A stretch of DNA of 64,000 nt from Nageia nagi. Lineage: Eukaryota > Pinophyta. Of the stretch, positions 21,331-32,640 are shown piece by piece (position 1 is the stretch's first letter; every line of letters begins with the position of its first letter). Made by a program: the position numbers and the translations under genes. The DNA lies in contig JBITNC010000001.1 of the NCBI GenBank assembly GCA_050084985.1, forward strand, positions 154,814,001 through 154,878,000, read 5' to 3'. Under the pieces are notes generated by a model. That model was given only the letters and a program-made list of their open reading frames with translations, made no database searches and was not told the DNA's origin.

Positions 21331-22642
21331 AAAAGAAAATTAAGTCCACCTTAGAAATGCATCCTCTAAAGAACCTCAAAGAGAGCATAAGCTTCTAAGT
21401 AAAAGTGCAAGCTACAAGAAGGTTCATTGGTCAATTGGCTAATAAGAGTGTGCCTTATTTCCACATGATAAAGAATAATTTCAAGTTTATTTAAGATGAT
21501 AAATATCAAGAATAAATTGAATAAATCAAAAGGTATATCTTAAAAAGTCCTATTTTTTAACCTCTTGATATTATATGCCTTTGAAGTTGTATATCTCAGA
21601 CATAAGGAAATACATGAGGGAAATTATTACCCAAAAAAGGTAGGATGATAAGGAAAGAGAATACAATACATAAATAGGATATTAGTAGATTATGAGACAA
21701 GGTATACTGTAATTGAAAAGAGTTTTTATGTTATAATCTTTACGATGGAAAAATTAAGGATTAAATAACACAACTTATATAATTGCCCAAGTTGATTCTC
21801 TAAGGTAGCTTCTCTTCAAAAGGAAAATGTTATTATAATAATTTAACCTCATTTTTATATGTCAAAAAGAAATTAAGGGTCAATAAATTAAATAATAGAT
21901 TTCATGGTTAAAGCACTATATGATGACTCATATGCCCTTCATGAGTAATTTCTAGATGAGTGTGCTTCCTTTTCTTATCAAGAAGATTATGAATGGACTC
22001 TTTATTTTGATGGTTCGAAGTGTATCAAAGATGTTGGGGAACATTTTGTATTGATATCACTATAAGTTTGAATCATCCCTATAGATTCTATACTTCATTT
22101 TGATTATACAAATAACATAGTTAAGTATGGGGTTCTTATTTTGGGTATAAATATTCTTTTTCTTACTCAAGGTAAAGAAGATAAATATATTTAATGACTA
22201 TATACTAGTCATAAATAAAACTAATAGAGTGTATAAAACCAAAGATATAAACTTGATTCCTTACAAGGATATAGTTAATGAATTTATTATGAAGAATTTT
22301 GGTAAGGCCAAACTAGAACATTTCAAAAAATAGTAACGGATTTATTAATCTTATAAATAATTCAATGTCATTAACTCCTATGCCCATTGAATATGAGGAA
22401 CCATTATTACTATCATAATTTTGAATAATCCTTCTCATTTGATTGATGAGTATATTAACTCATATTTTGTTAATGAGGATCCTTTCTTATGCTTTTCCAT
22501 TCCTTATGATGCCTATTACAAGTCCTTGAAACTTTAAGAAGAATCAAAATATAATTCTTAAGAACATAGGTGTAAGATATGCCCTTATTGGTGATGTTAT
22601 ATATTTAAGGTCATTTAAAAGTACTTTTTGTTATTATCCAAG
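21331..22642 (+). pseudogene. Tat-like RNase H and connection region, broken
   Basis: YEWTLYFDGSK (about 21988-22020) followed by EHFVLIS, and then YTNNIVKYGVLILGIN (about 22105-22150), are the core of the RNase H domain in this clade, with the first catalytic Asp present. NRVYKTKDINLIPYKD (about 22223-22270) and a stretch ending VRYALIGDVIYLRSF (about 22573-22617) lead toward the integrase. The frame is cut at 22642 by the SIRE-like copia insertion and resumes at 33913. Confidence 0.75.
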
Positions 22643-24109
22643 TGACATTGAGATGGGGGGTAAGTCAGTGTGAAGGATTAAAACTTTGTTCTTTAACTTT
22701 ATCCTTTAAAGAAGATAAACCAACTAGAATAATCACCATAATAATGCATCACATAACATAAATATAATGAGGTTCACAAATGTAGCTACATCCTTAGGTA
22801 AGACTACTTGGACTCCCATCCAATTCTAGAAAAATCAAAGCATCAACTTTACAACTAATATTTTGGCACCAACCCCTAATTTATCAATACCAATTGAAAG
22901 GAGCACCAAACCCCCTTGTTCAAGCACTAACTTGATAAATTATAGGAGCAATATTTTTGGCCAACTTGCCAATTATATTATAGAAGACCCTCACTAGTCT
23001 AGGTCAACATTTTTCATTTCTAACTATCTCTATTAGAAATATACAATAAGTCTCCATAGCTTCTATTCTACTCTCATTGTCAATTTATTATGACTTATTC
23101 TTCAATGGGAGTCTACTAATGTAATTACATTCAACCCTAGCATCTCTCCATCATAACTCAATATATTACAAAGTTTTCCATTTTATTTACATTACAAATT
23201 CATTTGTCATCCTTGTATGCTATACAATAATAGAAATTACTTCAACTTACTTGATGATCTGACTTCTAGTCAACCATACCTATAGGAATGTCAATAAAAT
23301 AAATATAGTATTTGAGCTTGGAACTTCCTAAGTATTTAACTTATGATACAGAGTAACTGCATGTGTTAGCTCTTCAAACTCTACATAAGTAATTGCACCT
23401 CCACATATGGTTTGGGTTATCTACAAAAATCTTCAACCTTTTGCATAATGCCTTCATCCACCTCCATCATCTTTCTACATAAGCCTATCTCTTTCCACAT
23501 AAGCCATTGCATCTTTTTATAAGATCTCACTTCTCTACATAATACCATTCCTTTTTGCATAAGGTATATCTTCTATGTATAAGATTTTTTTACATCATCT
23601 TCATTCTCCCTGAGGTAATCTACATCCTAGACACAACTCTATTTAATTTTGGTGGAGATACAACATAATTAGCATGAATAAACTTTTCCAAAGTGGTGGT
23701 AAAATAGAATATGATATACTCTAGCCATTTTAACACTTGTTGATTTTTATGGAGATCTAGTAGAGCCAAGTAGACCAAATTTCATTAGAACATCATTGAA
23801 ATCAAACAACTCCATTTTCTTCAAAATTTCATTGGATAGTTTAATTTTGATCTTGGTAGAGATTTAGTAGATCAAAATAGGCCAAATTTTGCTAGAACAT
23901 TGAAGAAATAAATTCACCAAAATAGTGCATTTTCTTCTTCAATATATTTTAATGGATTTATCTAAATGTATATGCCTCTAAATACTACCAAAACTTTGGT
24001 AAAATATGTCTCTTAATAAAACGTATTTCTTGCTTCACATAAGGCATCCTTTGATAACAATGAGGTTCATAATCTCCTTTCAAAACAATGATAACACCAT
24101 AGGCCAACA
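22643..24109 (-). repeat. 3' LTR of the SIRE-like element
   Basis: 1467 bp. On the minus strand it starts TGTTGGCCTATGGTG and ends CTCAATGTCA. It aligns to 29509-29726 plus 32641-33912. It contains a phased CATAAG array (23478-23583). Confidence 0.88.
23478..23583. repeat. 20-bp phased CATAAG motif array (3' LTR)
   Basis: CATAAG or a one-base variant starts at 23478, 23498, 23518, 23538, 23558 and 23578, exactly every 20 bp, with non-repeated T/C-rich sequence between. Confidence 0.8.
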
Positions 24110-24122
24110 ATCTCCCCCTTTA
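24110..24122 (-). promoter_or_regulatory. Polypurine tract of the SIRE-like element
   Basis: The minus strand reads AAAGGGGGAGAT immediately before the LTR start TGTTGG. Confidence 0.88.
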
Positions 24123-24439
24123 GCATTGTTTTCAAAACTCCAAGCATTAAGCATTCAATTTGCCAACCATAACATAGTACTATTGATCTTTTCTCCCCTT
24201 TTATGTCAACAATAGAAAAGGTTACCACTAATCTCCATGGCTAACACTGAGATAACTCCCTTGTAGTCTATACATTTCATTCTCATCATATTTCTCCATT
24301 TAATCCATGCACCATTCTCAAGTTCATGTTAAAAAGTAGAACAAAAATCAATATAAATAGGAGCGTAAAATAGAAAGTGAAAATTGCTCCACCTAAGAAT
24401 GTGTAGCCAATAGCTAGCTAATATTGGGTAAGTGTGACT

Positions 24440-24900
24440 ACTCCTAAGTTTTGTCTAAAATATTTAGAAACATACTTGGGCAATGGTTTGGTAAATATAT
24501 CAACCACTTGCTCTATTGTAGGTACATATCCCAACTTGAATTCCCCTTCTACAATCTTCTCTTCCAGAAAGTGATATTATATGGCTATGTGCTTGGTACT
24601 GGAGTGCATGATTGGATTGTTTAAAATATTTGTTGCAATAATATTATCACACATCATAGAGATATGTTCATTAAAATTTATGCTAATATCTTTTAGATTT
24701 TGTTTCATCTATAATACCTTAGTATAGCATGGCGTTGCTAAAATCTACTTTTGTTGTAGATAAAGATACTAAATAGTTCTTTTTATTATACCATTATATA
24801 GGCTTATTACCTAAATAGAAAGCACCTCCACATCAAAATAGGAAAAGAGTGTGAATTCCTTACCTTTGTGATAGCATATTCCATACTCCGTAGTTACCTA
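24440..24900 (-). pseudogene. Copia RNase H, broken
   Basis: RNase H relic at the pol C-terminus. SLSTTKVDF (family: aLSTtEaEY) is readable near 24760-24790, NPIMHSSTKHIAI near 24590-24630, HFLEEKIVEGEFKLGYVPT near 24515-24575 and VDIFTKPLPKY near 24465-24500. The last is the conserved end motif (aDifTKpL). Stops replace Gln in several places. Confidence 0.82.
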
Positions 24901-25189
24901 GAGATATCTAAAAATTCTTTTTACCATCAGTGACATGATTTTCCTTTAGAGCTACTTAAAAGTTTTCAACCATACAAACTGCTTGTAATATGTCTAGCCT
25001 AAATTTAGTTAAATATAATAAGCCACCAACCATAGATATCTATAGGGTTTGAACAATAGGAGGTGAATTTTCCTCTTTTCTTAATTTACAACTAGTCATC
25101 ATGGGAGTGGTTATTGGTTTACTATCTTCCATCTTAAACTTATTCAACATTTCTTTCACATATTTGATTTGAGATATGAATATGCCTTT

Positions 25190-25840
25190 ATCTAGTTAAG
25201 TCACTTGTATATCCAAAAAGTATGATAACTCACCAATCATTGAAATTTCAAATTCATTTTTCATCTGATTAGCAAAATTCTTGCATATTTCATATTTGTA
25301 TCCACCAAATATGATATCATCTATATAGACAACAATGACAAGTTGATACTTATATTCAATTTTGATATATATATTACTATCTACCATACCCCTTTTAAAC
25401 CTTTGCTGTAGAAGATAATTATTTGTTCTTGAATACCATGCTCAGGGTGCTTATTATAATCCATATAAAGCCTTTTTCAATTTTCAAACCAAGTTGGGAT
25501 TTCATGCTAGTTGAAATCCATCTAATTTTTCAATGTGTACTTCTTCCTCTATATTTCCATTTAGAAAGGGAGATTTAACATCCATTTTATGTACTCTAAA
25601 TTTCTTGTATGCTTGTAATGCCATAAATATCTTGATTACTTCTAATCTTACAATTGATGCAAAATTTTCTTCAAAACCAATTCCTTCCACTTGAGCATAG
25701 CATTTATAGACTAGTATGGCTTTGTTTCTAACCACTTTTCCTTCTTCATTTAACTTATTCTAAAATACCCACTTTGTACCAATAATATTTTTATTTTTTG
25801 GTCTAGGAACTAGCTCCCATGTCTTATTATTTTCAATTCG
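25190..25840 (-). pseudogene. Copia reverse transcriptase, broken
   Basis: RT relic. TWELVPRPKNKNIIGTKWVF (about 25830-25770) is followed by KCYAQVEGIGFEENFASI (about 25700-25645), HKMDVKSPFLNGNIEEEV (about 25600-25545), then VVYIDDIIFGG (about 25345-25315). The last includes an intact catalytic Y-x-D-D. EFEISMIGELSYFLDIQV ends the domain at about 25200. Family features are clear, but Ala is changed to Ser in the 'DVKsAFLNG' motif, and stops and a frameshift lie between 25400 and 25500. Confidence 0.87.
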
Positions 25841-26229
25841 ATTTAGTTCTTCTTTCATTTCCAGTAGCTAGCTTTCATATTTACTTTCTTTGGTAACATT
25901 ATTGAGTTCAAAATGAGATAATAATACATAATTGATGTGCTCTCATGTTTTAACAACACTTATTCTTCTTTGAAAACCCAAATTAGGATCTCCAATGATT
26001 TGGATGACTTAGCTACCATTACTTTCCAAATATTTTTGGTGAATTTGGTGATAATAAATTAGTTATTTTTTATAGTGATCCTTTAGGTGATGATGGTGTT
26101 TATGTTTATGGGGATAATAGTGGAGATGATTTGGATGATATTGGTGGTGATTTCCCCTCTTCTTTCCCTTCATATATTGGATAACCATTATAATTTCTTG
26201 AAATTTGACCATGGTTTTCATCAACTTTT
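25841..26229 (-). other. Copia integrase-RT spacer
   Basis: Decayed linker between integrase and RT. It is low-complexity and Gly/Asp-rich near 26030-26150 (GGTGATGATGG-like words) and has no domain motif, as usual for this part of copia pol. Confidence 0.45.
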
Positions 26230-26960
26230 ACATCATTAATTTCGATAACCTTTTTGGTCTCTTATTGTAGCATAGGTAGGTTTTACTTTTGAATGAATAC
26301 ACAAGAAAAACTCCTTCATCAATTCTATCTTCAAACTTGCCCAAATTTTCATTAGTGTTTCTAATGTAACATTTATTTTCAAATATTTTAAAATATTTGA
26401 CTGTAGCTTTTCTTCCAAACCATAACTCATAAGGAGTTTTATCTTCATGGGGTCTTGGTATGCATCTATTTTGAATGTAAATAGTTGTGCATACTACTTC
26501 TTTTCAAAATCTATCATTTACATTATTCTCTTTCATAATTATTCTTCTATTTTTCCTTTCTACCATGCCATTTTGTTGTGGAGTTTTGGTAGTTGAAAAT
26601 TATTTCCATATGCCATACTTCTTATAGTACCTAGCAAACTCTTTAGAGATGAATTCTCCTCCTCTGTATGACCTAAGATATTTGATTCTTCTATTGTTAT
26701 GATTTTCAACCAAGTTTTCAAAGCATATAAACATGTCAAAGGCCTCTAATTTATGTTTGATAAAGTGCACCCATGTCATTCTTGAGTAATCCTTGATAAA
26801 CAACATAAAATATCTATGACCATGTATGCTTTAAGTTCAGGTTTATCCACATAAATATGTGTAAATCAACTCAAGAGGTTTATTAGAGTATTACTCTTTA
26901 TTCTTAAATGATATTTTGGTCTACTTTCCTTTTTTACATGAAGTTCATATACTATTGGAT
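26230..26960 (-). pseudogene. Copia integrase, broken
   Basis: Catalytic core and C-terminal part of integrase. FIKDYSRMTWVHFIKHK (about 26798-26750) precedes YLRSYRGGEFISKEFARYY (about 26676-26620), where the family has LRSDRGGEF, so the second catalytic Asp is Tyr. Further on, GLEEKLQSNILKYLKI (about 26430-26380) corresponds to the 'PyElwfgrkP.v.yfriFG' region. An open stretch of about 68 codons survives (26600-26806). Confidence 0.82.
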
Positions 26961-27009
26961 GGATTTGAGATGCTTAGCATGCCCTTACTACATTTTATGT
27001 GTTGATCTT

Positions 27010-27450
27010 TTTCAAATTTTTAAAATTTATGTGCCCAAGTCTTTTGTGCCATAACTAAGTACTATCTTCTTCTCTAGGCATATAGAAACCTTTTGATGTT
27101 ATAGTTAGTGTATTCAAATTATTCATTATTCTTGTTTCAGTTGCTATAAATCATCCACATTTTGATCTTCTTATTTTACATCTATATGTTTTAAAGATAA
27201 CATCTTTACCCTTGTCACATATTTTATTGAAACTGAATAGTTTATTTCTCAAGCCAATAACAAATACTAATTCTTTAGACTTCGTCTTTCCATTTCCCAT
27301 TGTCACATTTCCTTTTCCATTTATTTTAGCACCATCATTATTTCCAAACTTGACTAATCCTCCTTCATATTATCATAGGTTCTCAAAATTCTATTTGTCC
27401 CATATCATATGTTTTGTGCACTGTTATCAATAATCCATGGTCTTGGCTTA
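27010..27450 (-). pseudogene. Copia protease and GAG-pre-integrase region, broken
   Basis: WHKRLGHINFKNLKKIN (about 27050-27000) is the conserved GAG-pre-integrase zinc-finger start. Upstream, VIGLRNKLFSFNKICDKG-like sequence (about 27265-27210) and a decayed protease site (IIDNS where the family has IIDSG, about 27435) are visible, with frameshifts between. These regions would mature the polyprotein and bind cDNA ends. Confidence 0.7.
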
Positions 27451-28039
27451 TTTTTAGCTTCAAGAGCCACTTCAAAAGTCAATTATTCAATTGTATTATT
27501 ATATATCCTTCTCCATGATTTCTTAACTATTGCATATTTTTATTTACAATAGGTTCATTTGTTTTGATATCCTTTTTATTCACCTTGGATGGATTTACTA
27601 TCTTATTTTTATAGAATTTTTCTATATGCACATAGTTTTGACATTGATATCATTCTATAAATTAATATATCAAATTATTGAAGTTGTTTATATGCACAAA
27701 TTTTATTGGTTGAGTATTCATTGTATAAAATACCATCTTATGAAAAAAAGAATTGTATTTATAATAATAGCCATAAAATTTATTTTCATAAATACAATAG
27801 GAATTAAAAACCCTATTTTACTAATAAACATTGCTTATTTTTTATCTTGGCATTCTCCTTCCTTTCTTGTCAACTCTGATGAAACCATCACTACTAGCTT
27901 CTTGATTTTCTCTGGATTGATTATTATTTACGAATGTTTCATTTTCCTATTATATTGAGTATTATTTGATTTAGTGTTGGATAGACATCATTTAGCTATA
28001 ATGGATAATTAAGCCTGATCAAATCCCAATTCAAAATTT

Positions 28040-28480
28040 ATTATTGGATGCCTCTAGGTTTGCAACATTTGATCAAATTGCTCTAATCTTTGCATAAATT
28101 TATGACTTATCTTGACTAGTTGAGATAATTTCTTAATCTCCTTTCTTAAAGTGATATTTTCTTCTTCTAAGCTATGATAATCATCCATTTTATTAGTCAA
28201 ATAGAGAAGCAAGGTTTATTCATTTATCTTGGATTCTTGTAACTTAGGTTTTGTTTCTTCAATTTCACTATTGGCATCTTCAAGTTTTCTAGTCAATTTC
28301 TTATTTCTTCTTCTTTCAATATTTAGTTTGTCTAAAGTAGTTATAAGTTCTTGTTCAAGATTAACAATCACTTCTAGCTCATCATAATCTTTAATAACTT
28401 CATCTTCTTAATTATTTTTTTTAGAAGCCATAAACAATGATTCATAATGATCTTTTCCAAATTCACTATTTGAGCTATTA
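28040..28480 (-). pseudogene. Coiled-coil segment of the copia Gag/Gag-Pol junction
   Basis: The minus frame is heptad-like and charged: KLNIERRRNKKLTRKLEDAN (about 28325-28270), EETKPKLQESK (about 28262-28230), then LEEENITLRKEIKKLSQLVK (about 28175-28115). It lies just after the zinc knuckle, as in SIRE-lineage Gag proteins. Stops occur at Gln positions. Between here and 27450 I see only A+T-rich decayed sequence. Confidence 0.7.
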
Positions 28481-28609
28481 TGAGGTTCATCTTCACTTTC
28501 TTTAAAGGAAAAGCTTCTTTTACTATTTTTCTCTTTTCTAGAAAATTTATCTTTGTTTCTATAACTACTACCTCTAATTTTCTTTTCATCTTTATTAATG
28601 CCATTATTT

Positions 28610-28690
28610 TCATTGTATGAATGTTTACTATCAAAATGTCTAATATCACAACAACTAAATCATTTCAAAGGTATTTTACCTTTGTATTTT
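28610..28690 (-). pseudogene. Copia Gag zinc knuckle, decayed
   Basis: The minus strand reads PLK, a stop, then FSCCDIRHFDSKHSYN where SIRE-type Gag has PLKCFNCG..GHFa.KCPy. The second Cys and the His are kept; the first and last Cys are replaced. Confidence 0.7.
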
Positions 28691-28739
28691 TCATGTTCCC
28701 TTTTTAGATCCAAATAAAGTTCGGTTCATCTAAATATGA

Positions 28740-29335
28740 TATTCATTTTTTATAATCATAGTTAGGCTTGGCTTTGATATTTTTGGAGGCTTTGAAAATA
28801 GATTCTTTATTGGAGTATTTCACTTTAATAGTTCTCATTTTACAAGAAAATAATAAATCATACAATTCATCAATGGAGAAATTGTTCAGATCTTTGGCTC
28901 TTTCGATGGATGATACTTTGGTGTCAAATCTTGAAGGTAATGATCTCATAATTCTCTTCATGATTATAGAATATTTAATCATCTATCCTAATTCTCTGAT
29001 ATTATTGATGATTTCATTTATTCTTAAAAAATAATCTAGAACATATTCTTCATCATCTATTTGCAAACTTTAAAACTTTGTATGGTAAGCTTGAAACTTA
29101 ACTTCTTTTACCTTCTTATCTCCTCCATGAATGATTTCTAGTTTTTCATAAATTGCTTTAGCTAATTTGCAACTAATGATATTTATAATTTCAATGTATA
29201 CCAAGCCACTCATGATATCATTTATTACTTTGGAGTTATAGTCAAGTAGTTTCTTGCTATATACATCTATCAGAGGAGTGGTGGGTATTGTATATCCATT
29301 TACCATTGATGCCCATATATCACATCCCAAAGCAT
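28740..29335 (-). pseudogene. Copia gag capsid (UBN2-type), broken
   Basis: Capsid relic. From right to left it reads MGCDIWASMVNGYTIPTT (about 29330-29277), then CKLAKAIYEKLEIIHGGDKK (about 29175-29115). These match the 'a.eiW..L...h.g' region of copia gag. After a gap, IMRSLPSRFDTKVSSIE (about 28950-28900) and LNNFSIDELYDLLFSCKM (about 28890-28835) match the 'iLrsLP..fe..v..iee..dl..lsldeL.g.L...E' region. One stop or frameshift lies between the two open pieces. Confidence 0.82.
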
Positions 29336-29478
29336 GTAAGTAGTTTTACACTATTATCTTCTAGATGGCATAATTTGTTCCATCAAAAGGAGGGGCTTTT
29401 ATATATGAGTAAACTTCACCACTTTCCATGATATCACTTAATGGATCACCCTTATTCAATTAGATCAAATACAAGGAC

Positions 29479-29508
29479 TAAATCCAATACCAATTATTAT
29501 TTTCTAAG
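29479..29508 (-). promoter_or_regulatory. Degenerate primer-binding site of the SIRE-like element
   Basis: The minus strand reads TTGGTATTGGATTTAGTCC about 13 bp after the LTR end, resembling TTGGTATCAGAGC with substitutions. Confidence 0.5.
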
Positions 29509-29726
29509 TGACACTGAAAGGGGGGTGAATCAGTATGAAGGATTAAAACTTTGTTCTTTAACTTTATCCTTTAAAGAAGATAAAATAACTAGAAAAATCA
29601 CCATAATAATGCATCACATAACATATAATATAATGAAGTTTACCAATGTGGCTACATCCTTAGGTAAGACTGCTTGGACTCCCATCCAATTCTAGCTAAA
29701 TCAAAGCATCAATTTTATAACTATTT
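29509..29726 (-). repeat. 5' LTR of the SIRE-like element, left part
   Basis: Aligns with the start of 22643-24109 (both have GAAGGATTAAAACTTTGTTC). It is interrupted at about 29727. Confidence 0.88.
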
Positions 29727-30642
29727 TTTTATTAATGGGTAAATTTTATATTAATCAAAAATAGGGAAGTTTCTAAGGGTATTACAAAACCTTATACATC
29801 AAGTTTTACATGCATTACATATTGGTTCAAAAGGATTCCATATTAGTCCTCATGAATTGCTATAAATCCAAAGAAACTTCCCCTATATGTATTAGAAACA
29901 AAACTAGCCAACTAAACAATCACTATGAAAAATAACTTTTCTTCAAAACCCTTGAAATAATATGCCTAATAATTGCTAAACTAATAGGAAATAATACATA
30001 TTATATTTCCATTATACCATAAACACATCAATAAATGGGTCCAACTAATAGCTATAATCTTTTAGTCTTATGCCTATGTTTACTATTCCCTCACAAAAAG
30101 GCTTGCTAAAAATAGTTGTTCTTATAAACTCTAACATAGCTTCTTTTGAACATAACCTCTTTGAAGCTTGGATTGGATCTTACATCTTCAAATTTTATGC
30201 TTCATCCCCCTTTGTTGGTGATTGCTTCCTACAACATCTCATTGTGTATTTTTACATTAAGTATCTTTTTTGGTGGTTTTACATCAATTTCGATAATATT
30301 CATAAGAATATGAGGGCTCTTATATGATACAAGATATAATTCATTATCATAGGGGATTTCCATATTTTCCAATTTTTTTTTTTCTCTTTAGGGATCTTAT
30401 TCTCTAGTGCCTTACTTAACTTCTTGCAAAAAATACTAATATCTCTAATTCTAAATTCTTCCAAGGGTTTTCATTCTTCCTCGTTAGAGACTTGAGCTTC
30501 CATATCCTTAGGAAAAAGATTTATTCAACCTATTTTTTGAAGTTTTGTTTTTCCCATATTTCCTTCTTATTGGATGGATGAGTTTGTTGCTTAACATCTA
30601 CCTTCCTTACCATCTTCTTTTTCTTTGATAATTAGGATTTTC

Positions 30643-30960
30643 CTAACTTTTTGTAGCCCTTCTAGTGATTCTATGATAACAAGGCATAAGCATATCACCT
30701 TTATTTTGATGGATTCTACTTGTTGCTTCATCTAAAATTATTGCATTATTCAAGTCTATTCCAAAGAGGATATCAGGATCATCCAAAGAGGAGCTAGTTT
30801 TATCTTTCTTGCTACTATTCCTAAGATTGACCTCCTTCATAGTGCATAGGTCATCCTCAAGAGACATTATCATTTCATTAGTTGTTTGAATTTCTTTACT
30901 TACTACCTTTGAGTAAGGTGCAATCTAACTTGACCCTTTGCATTCTAGGTCTTGTATCTA
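30643..30960 (-). pseudogene. Unrecognised open fragment in the LINE-like insertion
   Basis: The minus frame has TTNEMIMSLEDDLCTMKEV-like sequence, then SSSLDDPDILFGIDLNNAII, ending in a basic tail (CYHRITRRATK). It lies downstream of the fragment at 32066-32390, with Lys-rich sequence on both sides. It resembles the C-terminal part of a Gag/ORF1-type protein in composition only. I cannot assign a family. Confidence 0.4.
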
Positions 30961-32065
30961 TTGGGTAGCCCATCTTATCTTCTAAACAAGCTTTAATTTT
31001 GATGGTTTGAATTTTGCATTGCTTCGAGTGCATCCTATTATTACCTCTTATGTATCTGGTGCCCTAGATTCCAAGACTACATTGAGTTTATTTGGTAGAT
31101 TTTCTAAGTTTATACCTTCTTCCTCACTTGAATATTTCTCTTGAATGATAAATTTCCTATGCAACCTCATCATCTTGGGGCTAGCCTTATGATTATAAAA
31201 TACATCTTACTGAATGATTGGTATCATATCATTCATATGAACCTTTTGGTCTCTTTTCCTCTTAAAAAGGTTTTTTTTTTTTTTTGTATTCCTTTAGGAG
31301 ACTTCTTCAACTTTTTTGTAGCCCTTACTTCTCCCACCTTTAATATCCTAATTATTTGTGAAGCTAGGCAAGATGTTGGCCACTTCAACTTCTTTGAATG
31401 ACTCTTGATTTTAAGTTACCTTCTCCTATACTTTATTTAAGCTTCCTTTTTTTTCTTCAATTGTATCTCTTTTGCATTTTTATCTTATTGTATGTAGCTT
31501 ATAGAAGGTTTTGTTACTCTCCTTAAATAGAATTAAGCTTTCCAAATTACTTTACCTATGCACACCTAAAGATTCTTCCTATGAATACAATCCTTGACTA
31601 GGTTTAAATACCTTACCATCAACCTTAATTCAAATTCTACATTTTTTCTTAATCCCATTCCTAGATTTCTCATCAAAGATCAATTTAATGATTGACACAT
31701 GCAGAGGGACCCTGGCTCTATTCTACTAAACTTTACTAATAGAGATTACCATGGAATTAAACATGAAGTAGGGAAAATTCACATAGTTTGTGTTTGGAAA
31801 GATAAAAGGATTAAGGAGAAAGAAATGTGGGGCTTGAAGTAGCTTGTATCTATCTTCTATAGGTAATGTACTTGATCAAGATTGTTTCTACATCCCTCCA
31901 TGATTTTGGAATTGAGGCTCTAAGAATACCTATCTAATATTTGTTAGGTTTCTTCAACTTCATTACCTTTTTGAAGAACTTGTATTACACTTTTGGCCTT
32001 TTCACTTTCCCCTCTCACTTGACTAAAATTCTCTTATTTGGCATCCCTATAACTCTAGAAATTAA

Positions 32066-32390
32066 TTATAGGTTGATAGTGAATTCTAAGCCCTTACCTC
32101 TACAATGACCTTCATTCCATGTTTCGATCATATCAATAGATATTTTATCATAAAATCCCTTATAATTAATTATATTTTTATCTAATCCCCCTTTGTAGAT
32201 AATTCTCCACACTTTTGGGTCTCTCATGGCCTCCTTTGCCAACATAGCCTCTGTTATCACTAGTTCTCCCATGGTTCTTCCAAAGTAGCCCAACTTTATG
32301 TTTTTACTTATAGCAAGGTAAAATGAGTTATTCAATGATGGCTTTGTATGCATAACTAGGTGTGACTCAAGGTGTTAGAGCCATCAAAAT
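32066..32390 (-). pseudogene. Gag-like or ORF1-like fragment
   Basis: A minus-strand open stretch of about 95 codons (32353 to the stop ending at 32066) reads FGRTMGELVITEAMLAKEAM then IETWNEGHCRGKGLEFTINL (about 32125-32069). The next codons (after one TAA at a Gln position) give LISRVIGMPNKRI. The 'G.ieF.i...lIs.vtG.P' pattern resembles N-terminal domains of plant transposon-encoded structural proteins. A similar pattern occurs in the extra frame of the Athila-like element near 41560. Function unknown. Confidence 0.4.
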
Positions 32391-32640
32391 TTGAGCTATC
32401 AACATCAATTGTACCTTGATGCCTCATATCCATTAAGCACCATAAGAGTTTTATGCTTTCATTTTACATTGATAAACACATTTGGGATGGATAATTAAGT
32501 CATTATTGTCATCTTTTTTTACTTCAAAATCACTCACTTTTACTCAAGAAATTTTGCTTTGATGTGACTCTACACATGCTCCTTCACATCACATTCTATC
32601 AGCTGGTATGTAGCATGTATAAAAATGTACTTTCCTTAAA

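Larger units (their letters stand above)
29727..32640 (-). mobile_element. About 2.9-kb insertion with LINE-like 3' end
   Basis: This stretch is absent from the other LTR of the host element. On the minus strand it ends GTTTTGTAATACCCTTAGAA, then an A+T-rich tail with ACCCATTAATAAAAAAA at the left junction. That is the usual shape of plant LINE 3' ends with a short poly(A). No endonuclease or RT motif is visible, so it is either 5'-deleted, non-autonomous or misassigned. Lysine-rich coding remnants and two readable protein pieces lie inside. Target-site duplication unresolved. Confidence 0.5.

Noticed and set aside
27530-27958. Plus-strand open stretch of about 140 codons rich in Ile, Phe and Tyr
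   Set aside because: It is the reverse of decayed minus-strand copia sequence; the hydrophobic composition follows from A+T-rich antisense and does not indicate a membrane protein.
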